DNA of 13,019 nt from Holophagales bacterium UBA2201 (GCA_002327305.1 DCUZ01000042.1:1-13019), one strand, 5' to 3'. Numbered from the stretch's first letter, positions 6,210 through 11,307 are shown. Notes: generated from the letters alone by a model not told the origin. Numbers and translations are program-made.

Positions 6210-7483
6210 TGCCCCGACTCAATCCGGCGGAACTGGAGATCGATCTTTTCTGCAAGGGGGTGAGACTCGATGGGAGCTGCACCCTCGAGCAGGATGCCCG
6301 CTCCTTCTCCCGCACGCGCGCGGGGTTGGGGGACGGATTGGAGATGGTCGTGGAGTCGCCGGAAAAGCGCATCTGGCTCAACGCCCCCGTCTTCGAGGGG
6401 TTCGCCCAGGGCTCCCCGTATCTCCTGAAGAAGGAGGACGGCCGCTACGCCGTTCTCCACGAGGCCGACCGGGAGATCTACCCCGTTTCCCTTCCCCCCG
6501 CGCCGGCGTGGTACGGGAGGAAGACCTCGCGCGGGACCGACATGACCCACATCGGCGTCCTGCAGGGGACCTACCTGGGCATCTACCTCGGCAACACCTG
6601 CGCCTTCTGGGACGGCGACACCAAGCTCAACTGCAAGTTCTGCACCACGGGGCTCAACGTGGGAAAGCATGAGGTGCTGGAGAAATCGGTGGAGGACGTG
6701 GTGGAGGTGGCCAGGGCCGCCAAGGCGGAGAGCGGGATCACCTTCGTCCACTTCAACTCCGGCTGGCAGCGGGGCCGCGGCCTCAACATCGCCGCCCCCT
6801 ACGTCAAGGCGCTCAAGGAGCAGGCGGGGGTGTTCGTCGGGCTCCAGGCCATCCCGGCGCCGCGGGAACGGTTCGCCAAGTACGACTGGCTCATCGATTG
6901 CGGCGTGGACCACTTCTCCTTCTGCTACGAACTGCACAACCCGAAGTACTTCGCCGATATCTGTCCCGGCAAGGAGAAGTTCATAACCCAGCAATTGTTC
7001 TTCGACGCCATGGAATACACCTCCCGCAAGCTGGGCAAGGGCCGGGTATCGGGGGAGATCATCGCCGGCATCGAGCCCATCGAGGACACCCTGCGGGCCG
7101 TTGAGTACATCACCTCCATCGGCGCCTTTCCCACGGTGTGCATCTTCCGCCCCGTTCCGGGCGCGGACATGGAATCCTCCCCGTCGCCGGCCTACGAGGA
7201 CATGCGGCGGATCTTCGCCCACGTCTATGCGTGCATGCGAAAAAACGGAATCCCCATGGGCATCATCCCCAACATCGAGGTGTCTCTCGTCGTCAATCCC
7301 GACGACACCAAGTTCCTGGCCCCGCGCGACGCGGCGTGGCATTGGTACGACCTCAAGTTGAAGGCGCTGAAGATCCTGGCCAAACCCATCGTCACCAAGC
7401 AGCTCCGGCCCCGTCCCATTGCCGCCGACGCCGCCCGCTCACCCCTCGCCGAGGAAAACGCTCCCGCGGCGGGCGCCGCGTAG
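6209..7483 (+). CDS. Radical SAM enzyme with an expanded CX10CX2C cluster motif
   Basis: 424 residues. The iron-sulfur site is GNTCAFWDGDTKLNCKFC (128-145), with Cys131, Cys142 and Cys145. The last two keep the usual C-x-aromatic-C, but the first Cys is ten residues away instead of three. The barrel then shows VHFNSGWQRGRG (180-191), VGLQAIPAPRE (210-220), DWLIDCGVDHFSFCYEL (226-242), CPGKEKF, GEIIAGIEPIEDTLRAVEYI (282-301) and VCIFRPVPGADME (310-322), as in biotin-synthase/Elp3-like barrels. An N-terminal domain of about 110 residues precedes it, and a Pro/Ala tail follows from about 400. Displaced first cysteines occur in the MSMEG_0568-like radical SAM group, which may be the nearest relatives (from memory). 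Its substrate is unknown. It overlaps the exported OB-like protein gene by one base. Confidence 0.87.
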   Translation: MPRLNPAELEIDLFCKGVRLDGSCTLEQDARSFSRTRAGLGDGLEMVVESPEKRIWLNAPVFEGFAQGSPYLLKKEDGRYAVLHEADREIYPVSLPPAPAWYGRKTSRGTDMTHIGVLQGTYLGIYLGNTCAFWDGDTKLNCKFCTTGLNVGKHEVLEKSVEDVVEVARAAKAESGITFVHFNSGWQRGRGLNIAAPYVKALKEQAGVFVGLQAIPAPRERFAKYDWLIDCGVDHFSFCYELHNPKYFADICPGKEKFITQQLFFDAMEYTSRKLGKGRVSGEIIAGIEPIEDTLRAVEYITSIGAFPTVCIFRPVPGADMESSPSPAYEDMRRIFAHVYACMRKNGIPMGIIPNIEVSLVVNPDDTKFLAPRDAAWHWYDLKLKALKILAKPIVTKQLRPRPIAADAARSPLAEENAPAAGAA

Positions 7484-7492
7484 CGGCTGCTG

Positions 7493-7536
7493 AAGGCGGG
7501 AAGGCGGGAAGGCGGGAAGGCGGGAAAGCGGGAAAG
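7493..7536 (+). repeat. Tandem 8-bp array (AAGGCGGG)
   Basis: Four exact copies of AAGGCGGG (7493-7524), then AAAGCGGG (7525-7532) and a partial copy, starting ten bases after the radical SAM stop. It has no protein-coding support. Confidence 0.85.
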
Positions 7537-7551
7537 CTCCCCCACCCTCCC

Positions 7552-7564
7552 AATGCAAATTGCA
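7552..7564 (+). repeat. 13-bp inverted repeat, left copy
   Basis: AATGCAAATTGCA, whose exact reverse complement occurs at 7966-7978. The two copies bracket the small membrane protein gene. Each can also be read as two degenerate heptamers (WTGCAAA). Confidence 0.7.
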
Positions 7565-7590
7565 AAATGGCCCGCCCGCCCCTCAAAACA

Positions 7591-7611
7591 GTTCCAAGTT
7601 CCAGGTTCCAA
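7591..7611 (+). repeat. Tandem heptamer array (GTTCCAA)
   Basis: Three 7-bp units: GTTCCAA, GTTCCAG, GTTCCAA. The same 7-bp period and similar motif recur at 8039, 9754, 11185 and 11291. Confidence 0.75.
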
Positions 7612-7617
7612 GTTGCT

Positions 7618-7643
7618 GGTAGGGGCGACCCGGCGGGTCGCCC
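7618..7643 (+). repeat. GTAGGGGC palindromic element, copy 1
   Basis: GGTAGGGGC followed by a perfect 9-bp stem GGGCGACCC/GGGTCGCCC (7623-7631 and 7635-7643) with loop GGC. It lies 13 bases before the ATG of the small membrane protein and would be a strong hairpin in that leader. A related copy with different stem bases is at 9830-9853. Confidence 0.75.
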
Positions 7644-7656
7644 GCGCCGCTGACGA

Positions 7657-7923
7657 ATGAAAATCCTGCTGATCGTGGGCCTGATCCTTGCCGGTCTGTA
7701 CGGCCTGGACCGGTTCCTCCTCTGGTGCGAAGCGAGGGGCTGGATCTACTGGCGCAAGCGCCAGGGCACGGCTGTCAGCGCGCGGAATGCAGCCCTTCAC
7801 ATGCAGTCGCTCATCGAGCCGGGCAAAACCTATCAGATCGAGGAAGAGCAGTCGGAGCGGGAAGAGGAGGACGATGAAGGGGCTCCGCCGGGGGGGACGG
7901 GCCGAAAGAAGCCTCGGCGATAG
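7657..7923 (+). CDS. Small single-pass membrane protein with acidic-basic tail
   Basis: 88 residues. One hydrophobic helix (about 2-18, LLIVGLILAGLYGL) is followed by DRFLLWCEARGWIYWRKRQG (18-37), a helical SARNAALHMQSLIEPGK segment, then a strongly acidic run (about 68-77) and a basic end GRKKPRR. The Trp/Tyr/Arg belt after the helix suggests an interfacial segment on the cytoplasmic side. I have a sense of similar small proteins elsewhere (GWIYWR followed by an LEPGK-type motif) but cannot name a family. There is no clear Shine-Dalgarno; the GTAGGGGC hairpin ends 13 bases before the ATG. It is flanked on both sides by tandem-repeat modules and convergent with thyX. The coding call rests on the coherent amphipathic composition. 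Confidence 0.68.
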   Translation: MKILLIVGLILAGLYGLDRFLLWCEARGWIYWRKRQGTAVSARNAALHMQSLIEPGKTYQIEEEQSEREEEDDEGAPPGGTGRKKPRR

Positions 7924-7965
7924 TTGACGGTCTCATTGAGGGCATCAGTCTGTTATATCTTTGAG

Positions 7966-7978
7966 TGCAATTTGCATT
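7966..7978 (+). repeat. 13-bp inverted repeat, right copy
   Basis: TGCAATTTGCATT, the exact reverse complement of 7552-7564, in the convergent gap between the small membrane protein gene and thyX. Confidence 0.7.
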
Positions 7979-7993
7979 TAGAGGGCGGGGGTC

Positions 7994-8021
7994 CTTCCGC
8001 CTTCCGCCTGTTGCCTTCCGC
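7994..8021 (+). repeat. Tandem heptamer array (CTTCCGC)
   Basis: Four 7-bp units: CTTCCGC, CTTCCGC, CTGTTGC, CTTCCGC. It is reverse-complement-like to the AAGGCGGG array at 7493, though with a 7-bp rather than 8-bp period. Confidence 0.7.
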
Positions 8022-8038
8022 CTAATTTAGGGCGGGGG

Positions 8039-8064
8039 AACTTGAAACTTGAAACTCGAAACTG
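8039..8064 (-). repeat. Tandem heptamer array (GTTTCAA on minus)
   Basis: Plus-strand units AACTTGA, AACTTGA, AACTCGA and AACTG; on the minus strand these read TCAAGTT, matching the GTTCCAA/GTTTCAA family. It lies in the gap between the small membrane gene and the thyX stop. Confidence 0.75.
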
Positions 8065-8073
8065 GCGGTTGGG

Positions 8074-8092
8074 TGGGGGGCTACGCCCCCCA
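8074..8092 (-). terminator. G/C hairpin enclosing the thyX stop codon
   Basis: TGGGGGGC-TAC-GCCCCCCA (plus strand) forms an 8-bp stem with a 3-base loop. The thyX TAG (8083-8081) overlaps the loop and the adjoining stem base. There is no T tract on either strand, so an intrinsic terminator is not assured; it may instead be an mRNA 3'-end stabiliser. Confidence 0.4.
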
Positions 8093-9010
8093 GGGGACTT
8101 TAAGCCCCAGCCGTTTGAACTTCTCCGCCACCTCCCGCCCCTCCAGCGTCGGTTTCACCGTCCCCCCTTTCTCCACGACATAGCCGCCCGACCGGGCCAG
8201 CTTGCGGGCCCGGACAGCCTGCCCTGCGGCCAGGGCCGACGCGAGGGCCTGCTCCGGGGCGGAGAGGGTGAAGCCTTCGAGGACGTAATCCTCAAAGGCC
8301 TCCCAGGTCAGCGGCACCCAGCGGCGGATGATCTCCCTGCCCATCAACTCCGCGTACTGCCGGATCTCCCACTGGGCGGAGGGGTCCATCCGCAGGCGGA
8401 GGAAATGCATGAGGTTGTGGAGGTCGATCTTCCAGTAGGCCTCGGTGAAGGTGGAGAGGGGGAGGTCTTTGCGGGCCTGCTCCCGCGCGACGCCGGAACG
8501 CAGGCGCATGGAATAGACCGTCTTGGCCAGGCGCTGGAGTTCCGCCTCCTGGCGTGACAGCGCCCGCCCCTGGACGGGGGCGACAAAGCCCATGCTCCCC
8601 TGACGGTTGGCCTTCGACTGGATGCGCCAAGAACCCGGCGGGGTCCGGTGGGCGGAATCAATGGCCTCGCTGTAGCGGGTGCTGTACTCGTTGACGCTGG
8701 CGGTGCGGTGGCGGATCCACTGGCGCCAGCAGTCCATGGGGACCCGGAGATGGAACTTGATCTCGCACATCTCGAAAGGGGTGGTGTGATGATGGCGGAT
8801 GAGGTAGCGGAGGAGGTCGCGGTCCTGGCTCACCTTCTTGGTCCCCTTGCCGTAGGAGACGCGGGCCGCCTGCACCACGGCGGCATCGCTCCCCATGTAA
8901 TCCACCACCCGGACGAACCCGTCGTCCAGCACGGGGAACGGGGTCCCCAGGATGCGGTCCAGGGCGGCCACCCGCGTGCGGTGCAGTTTTTCGAAGGTCG
9001 GTACGGTCAT
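8081..9010 (-). CDS. thyX: FAD-dependent thymidylate synthase
   Basis: Makes dTMP from dUMP using methylene-tetrahydrofolate and NADPH via FAD; it replaces ThyA in many bacteria. The signature RHRTASVNEYS at residues 100-110 is an exact RHRX7S, continued by TRYSE. The FAD-side segment LRYLIRHHHTTPFEMCEIKF (67-86) and the C-terminal substrate region KIDLHNLMHFLRLR are present. At 309 residues it is longer than the roughly 220-250 of minimal ThyX. About 65 C-terminal residues (SAPEQALASALAAGQ onward, then VVEKGGTVKPTLEG) lie beyond the core, as in the longer class known from some proteobacteria. ATG 9010 is preceded by GAGGT eight bases upstream. It is transcribed divergently from rubrerythrin. 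Confidence 0.96.
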   Translation of the reverse strand: MTVPTFEKLHRTRVAALDRILGTPFPVLDDGFVRVVDYMGSDAAVVQAARVSYGKGTKKVSQDRDLLRYLIRHHHTTPFEMCEIKFHLRVPMDCWRQWIRHRTASVNEYSTRYSEAIDSAHRTPPGSWRIQSKANRQGSMGFVAPVQGRALSRQEAELQRLAKTVYSMRLRSGVAREQARKDLPLSTFTEAYWKIDLHNLMHFLRLRMDPSAQWEIRQYAELMGREIIRRWVPLTWEAFEDYVLEGFTLSAPEQALASALAAGQAVRARKLARSGGYVVEKGGTVKPTLEGREVAEKFKRLGLKVPWGA

Positions 9011-9053
9011 GCGCGGCTACCTCGTCATGGATTGTCTGTGACGCTTCCCTCCT

Positions 9054-9082
9054 ATCTTATCCGAAAGGGCCGGGCCGGGCAA
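9054..9082 (-). promoter_or_regulatory. Candidate thyX promoter
   Basis: On the minus strand, TTGCCC (9082-9077), a 17-base spacer and TAAGAT (9059-9054). Spacing is ideal and the hexamers moderate. The predicted leader is about 36 bases. Confidence 0.4.
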
Positions 9083-9103
9083 GGCGAACAGGACCGGAGC
9101 CCC

Positions 9104-9132
9104 TTGACAGCCACCCGGGGAACCCTTACACT
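9104..9132 (+). promoter_or_regulatory. Rubrerythrin promoter
   Basis: TTGACA (9104-9109), a 17-base spacer and TACACT (9127-9132): a perfect -35 and a 4/6 -10. The predicted start near 9139 gives a leader of about 29 bases ending in GGAGGAG. No clear PerR or Fur palindrome was recognised around it. Confidence 0.65.
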
Positions 9133-9167
9133 TTACGGCTTCCTAAATTCCTTCCGTGGAGGAGACC

Positions 9168-9743
9168 ATGCCCAGTTTGAAGGGGACCCAGACCGAAAAG
9201 AACCTGCTGGCGGCCTTCGCCGGCGAGTCGCAGGCCCGCAACCGCTATACCTACTTCGCCGGAGCCGCCCGCAAGGAGGGGCTCCAGCAGATCGCCCTCA
9301 TTTTCGAGGAGACCGCCAACCAGGAGAAGGAACACGCCAAGCGCTTCTTCACCTTCCTCGAGGGGGGGGAGGTGGAGATCACCGCCGCCTATCCCGCGGG
9401 AAAGATCGGGACGACCCTGGAAAACCTCCGCGCCGCCGCGGAGGGCGAGGGGTTCGAGTGGGGCACCCTCTATCCCGCGTTCGCCGCCAAGGCCAGGGAA
9501 GAGGGGTTTCCGGAGATCGCGACCGTCTTCACGCTGATCGGGACCGCGGAGAAGCAGCACGGCAAGCGGTACGGCGACCTGGCCGACAACGTGGAAAAGG
9601 GACGGGTGTTCAAGAAGGAACAAAAGGTGGTCTGGCGGTGTTTGAACTGTGGCTACCTGCACGAGGGGCCTGAAGCACCCGGGATGTGTCCGGCGTGCGT
9701 CCATCCCCAGGGCTACTTCGAACTGCTCGGGGAGAACTGGTAG
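9168..9743 (+). CDS. rbr: Rubrerythrin
   Basis: Cytosolic non-haem diiron peroxidase that reduces H2O2 using electrons passed through its rubredoxin domain; typical of anaerobes and microaerophiles. 191 residues. The start is ATG 9168, because the upstream in-frame GTG (9156) lies inside the Shine-Dalgarno run GGAGGAG (9158-9164). The ferritin-like domain shows Glu20 (FAGESQARNRY), Glu53 and His56 (NQEKEHAKRF), Glu94 and Glu97, Glu128 and His131 (GTAEKQHGKRY), matching classical rubrerythrin ligands. The C-terminal rubredoxin domain has CLNC (158-161) and CPAC (174-177), followed by VHPQGYFEL. It has its own promoter and is followed by tpx after 159 bp. Confidence 0.96.
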   Translation: MPSLKGTQTEKNLLAAFAGESQARNRYTYFAGAARKEGLQQIALIFEETANQEKEHAKRFFTFLEGGEVEITAAYPAGKIGTTLENLRAAAEGEGFEWGTLYPAFAAKAREEGFPEIATVFTLIGTAEKQHGKRYGDLADNVEKGRVFKKEQKVVWRCLNCGYLHEGPEAPGMCPACVHPQGYFELLGENW

Positions 9744-9753
9744 GGGAGATGAA

Positions 9754-9787
9754 GTTTCGAGTTTCAAGTTTAAAGTTTCGAGTTCCC
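9754..9787 (+). repeat. Tandem heptamer array (GTTTCRA)
   Basis: Units GTTTCGA, GTTTCAA, GTTTAAA, GTTTCGA and partial GTTCCC, starting eleven bases after the rubrerythrin stop. It shares the period and motif of the arrays at 7591 and 8039. Confidence 0.75.
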
Positions 9788-9829
9788 ACCCACCCGGTAA
9801 CGAGTTCCGGCCGACCGTCCCAAAGAATC

Positions 9830-9853
9830 GTAGGGGCACAGCATGCCGTGCCC
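9830..9853 (+). repeat. GTAGGGGC palindromic element, copy 2
   Basis: GTAGGGGCAC-A-GCATGC-C-GTGCCC. The outer stem GGGCAC/GTGCCC (9834-9839, 9848-9853) is perfect. The inner A/C mismatch becomes a G-U pair if read on the minus strand. It shares TAGGGGC with copy 1 at 7618, with compensating differences in the stem. Confidence 0.65.
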
Positions 9854-9888
9854 ATCCGCCTGTGATGGATGATCGCCGGCTAACGTCG

Positions 9889-9895
9889 AAGGAGG
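9889..9895 (+). promoter_or_regulatory. tpx ribosome binding site
   Basis: AAGGAGG seven bases before ATG 9903, a near-perfect Shine-Dalgarno. No promoter could be identified between rubrerythrin and tpx, so read-through from rbr is possible. Confidence 0.7.
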
Positions 9896-9902
9896 ATATC
9901 TC

Positions 9903-10412
9903 ATGAGCCATCACACCGTAACGATCAAGGGCAATCCTGTTCCGCTGGAGGGGACGCTTCCCGAGGTCGGCAAGCCGGCTCCTGGTTTTAAAGCAACGGC
10001 CAACGACCTCTCGCTGTTCGACTTTGCCTCGCTCAAGGGGAAGACAGTGGTCATCTCCTCGGTGATGTCGCTTGAAACCTCCACCTGCGACACGGAGACG
10101 CGCCGGTTCAATACGGAGGCCTCCGCCCTCGGGAAGGACGTCGCCGTCCTCACCCTCAGCATGGACCTCCCCTTCTCCCAGGCCCGGTGGTGCGGAGCCG
10201 CAGGGATCGACCGGGTCACCACCGTCTCCGACTACAACCAGGCCGACTTCGGGAAGAAGTACGGCGTTCTCATCGCCCCCCTGCGGCTCCTGGCCCGGGC
10301 GGTTTTCGTCGTGGACAAGGCGGGGGTCCTGCGCTACGCGCAACTGGTGCCGGAAGTGGCCAGCGAACCGGATTACGATGCCGTATTGGAGGCCGTCAAG
10401 GCGGCGAAATAG
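9903..10412 (+). CDS. tpx: Thiol peroxidase (atypical 2-Cys peroxiredoxin)
   Basis: Reduces H2O2 and alkyl hydroperoxides with thioredoxin as donor. 169 residues, full length. The peroxidatic site is SLETSTCDTETRRFN, with Thr59-x-x-Cys62. The resolving Cys97 sits in ARWCGAAGIDRV, the family's RFCGAxG motif. The active-site Arg132 is in LLARAVFVVD. The usual residues after the peroxidatic Cys (CATSVR) read CDTETR, and the SLDTPVC motif reads SLETSTC, so Pro is absent two before the Cys; the TxxC core is kept. It sits downstream of rubrerythrin, forming a peroxide-defence pair, and a hairpin follows at 10476. Confidence 0.95.
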   Translation: MSHHTVTIKGNPVPLEGTLPEVGKPAPGFKATANDLSLFDFASLKGKTVVISSVMSLETSTCDTETRRFNTEASALGKDVAVLTLSMDLPFSQARWCGAAGIDRVTTVSDYNQADFGKKYGVLIAPLRLLARAVFVVDKAGVLRYAQLVPEVASEPDYDAVLEAVKAAK

Positions 10413-10475
10413 CCGCGGCTTTCAGGGCCCAGGCGCCGCAGGCAGACGGCCCCTCGGGAGACCTTGATCGGGAAT

Positions 10476-10494
10476 AAGGGGGATGATCCCCCTT
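10476..10494 (+). terminator. Hairpin between convergent tpx and the 10507 gene
   Basis: AAGGGGGA-TGA-TCCCCCTT is a perfect 8-bp stem with a 3-base loop, placed 64 bases after the tpx stop and 12 bases beyond the stop of the convergent gene. On the plus strand it is followed by TCCCCAATTT, a weak T tract. It probably serves both genes. Confidence 0.6.
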
Positions 10495-10506
10495 TCCCCA
10501 ATTTGC

Positions 10507-10818
10507 CTATTTACGTCCCTTCTTCGTCCCGCACATCCGTCGTTCCGCCGATTTGAACTTCGCGGCGAGCGCTTCGGTCGACGCCAGAAGGTCGGCCAGG
10601 ATTTGCTCGAACTCGAGAATCGTCAATCGGCGCTCGGTTCCTTCAATCCGGATCATCTTCCCCTCGCGGGTCAGCAGGTAAAGGAAGTCCCACAGAATGC
10701 CGTGGGAGATCAATTTGGCGAGCTTCCGCACCAGGGCGTCGGCGCGGCGGGAGTAGGTGGGGATCCGATGGATGATGATGTCCGTCAGATGATGGTCGCC
10801 CGGTCTTCCATTTGGCAT
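10507..10818 (-). CDS. Unrecognised small protein (103 residues)
   Basis: The start at 10818 is chosen because AAGGAG (10829-10824) lies five bases upstream; an in-frame start at 10863 lacks support. The sequence opens MPNGRPGDHHLTDIIIHRIP, then YSRRADALVRKLAKLISHGILWDFLYLLTREG (about 22-53), a short strand MIRIEG, and a helical C-terminus (about 61-95) ending MCGTKKGRK. It has no signal peptide or membrane helix; the middle is amphipathic helix. PGDHHLTDI feels like a conserved N-terminal motif of small uncharacterised proteins, but I cannot name a family. It is convergent with tpx across a shared hairpin. Function is unknown. Confidence 0.75.
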   Translation of the reverse strand: MPNGRPGDHHLTDIIIHRIPTYSRRADALVRKLAKLISHGILWDFLYLLTREGKMIRIEGTERRLTILEFEQILADLLASTEALAAKFKSAERRMCGTKKGRK

Positions 10819-10867
10819 GGCGTCTCCTTTCGATACCAGGACGGGAGCAAGTCTTCCCCTCAACCCT

Positions 10868-10873
10868 ATTTTA
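10868..10873 (-). promoter_or_regulatory. Candidate -10 box for the 103-residue gene
   Basis: TAAAAT on the minus strand, with a predicted start near 10861 and a leader of about 42 bases including the AAGGAG site. No good -35 is seen at 16-18 bases. Confidence 0.3.
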
Positions 10874-10920
10874 CCGCGGCGGCATGGCGACAGTCTCTAT
10901 GACAGCCGATCGATCCGGCC

Positions 10921-10934
10921 GCATGGCGCCATGC
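10921..10934. repeat. 14-bp perfect palindrome
   Basis: GCATGGCGCCATGC equals its own reverse complement. It lies about 50 bases upstream of the candidate -10 of the minus-strand 103-residue gene. It could be an operator half-site pair, or chance in GC-rich DNA. Confidence 0.4.
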
Positions 10935-11008
10935 ATCCGCGGTGAATCGATAAGCTGCTCCAACGGCCCGGTTTGCCGGATCCTTTCGAGAGACCTCGAA
11001 GAATATAG

Positions 11009-11116
11009 AAAGTGAGGGTGTTGAAAAAGTGCCATGTGTACAATTTCCGCCGAACTAACCCGTTTGGTTTCAACGCTCATTATTTGAATGATGTGGTTTT
11101 TCAACAGCCTCAAAGT
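11009..11116. mobile_element. MITE-like element with 5-bp target duplication
   Basis: The 98-bp core 11014-11111 begins GAGGGTGTTGAAAAA (11014-11028) and ends with TTTTTCAACAGCCTC (11097-11111). The ends are inverted repeats matching at 14 of 15 bases. The core is flanked on both sides by AAAGT (11009-11013 and 11112-11116), the expected target-site duplication. The inside is clearly A/T-richer than the surroundings and encodes nothing. Ends of the GAGGnTGTTGAAAAA type are common in DDE insertion sequences, so a non-autonomous derivative mobilised in trans is the best reading. The parent IS family is not assigned. Confidence 0.8.
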
Positions 11117-11138
11117 CCCTATTTTCCAGAAATAGATA

Positions 11139-11162
11139 AGAGGCCCGACATGCCGGACCTCT
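11139..11162 (-). terminator. Intrinsic terminator downstream of pckA
   Basis: Read on the minus strand, AGAGGTCCGG-CATG-TCGGGCCTCT forms a 10-bp stem with two G-U pairs, then TTATCTATTTCT. The same site read on the plus strand has mismatches and no T tract, so it acts in the minus direction. It lies about 165 bases beyond the pckA stop. Confidence 0.65.
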
Positions 11163-11184
11163 CTGTTGTCTCGGGTTGGGGGAG

Positions 11185-11212
11185 CCTGGAACCAGAAACC
11201 TGGAACCTGGAA
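11185..11212 (-). repeat. Tandem heptamer array (TTCCAGG on minus)
   Basis: Plus-strand units CCTGGAA, CCAGAAA, CCTGGAA, CCTGGAA. On the minus strand it belongs to the GTTCCAR family. It lies between the pckA terminator and the duplicated pckA end. Confidence 0.75.
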
Positions 11213-11235
11213 CGGCTCGAGCGTGGGGCTTACCA

Positions 11236-11264
11236 CCACCGCCAGATCCCCGGCTTCCGCGGCC
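11236..11264 (-). pseudogene. Duplicated 3' end of pckA
   Basis: Matches 11333-11361 at 28 of 29 bases, offset exactly 97 bp. Read in the pckA frame on the minus strand it gives PRKPGIWRW, then W and a TAA at 11232-11230, mirroring the pckA C-terminus. The 97-bp spacing contains a heptamer array (11291), so a duplication tied to repeat insertion or slippage is plausible. Confidence 0.65.
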
Positions 11265-11290
11265 ATTGTTTTAACAAGAGCGGGTGGGAC

Positions 11291-11307
11291 TCTGAACTCT
11301 GAACTCT
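11291..11307 (-). repeat. Short heptamer array (TCTGAAC)
   Basis: TCTGAAC, TCTGAAC and partial TCT, with a 7-bp period; on the minus strand GTTCAGA. It lies between the two copies of the pckA 3' end. Confidence 0.6.

Noticed and set aside
7493..7611. Possible CRISPR array
   Set aside because: Units are 7-8 bp with no spacers; these are simple tandem repeats, and no cas gene is present.
9126..10343. 405-residue minus-strand open frame
   Set aside because: It runs antisense through rubrerythrin, the repeats and tpx; it is a shadow frame.
10985..11000. TTCGAG-AGAC-CTCGAA hairpin as a terminator
   Set aside because: Only six A/T-mixed base pairs with no T tract and no gene ending nearby.
11014..11111. 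Assigning the MITE to a named IS family
   Set aside because: GAGGnTGTTGAAAAA ends resemble several IS groups, and the 5-bp duplication does not settle it by eye.
10871..11266. 131-residue minus-strand open frame
   Set aside because: It spans the MITE, the terminator, a heptamer array and the duplicated pckA end; its coherence comes from repeats, not coding.
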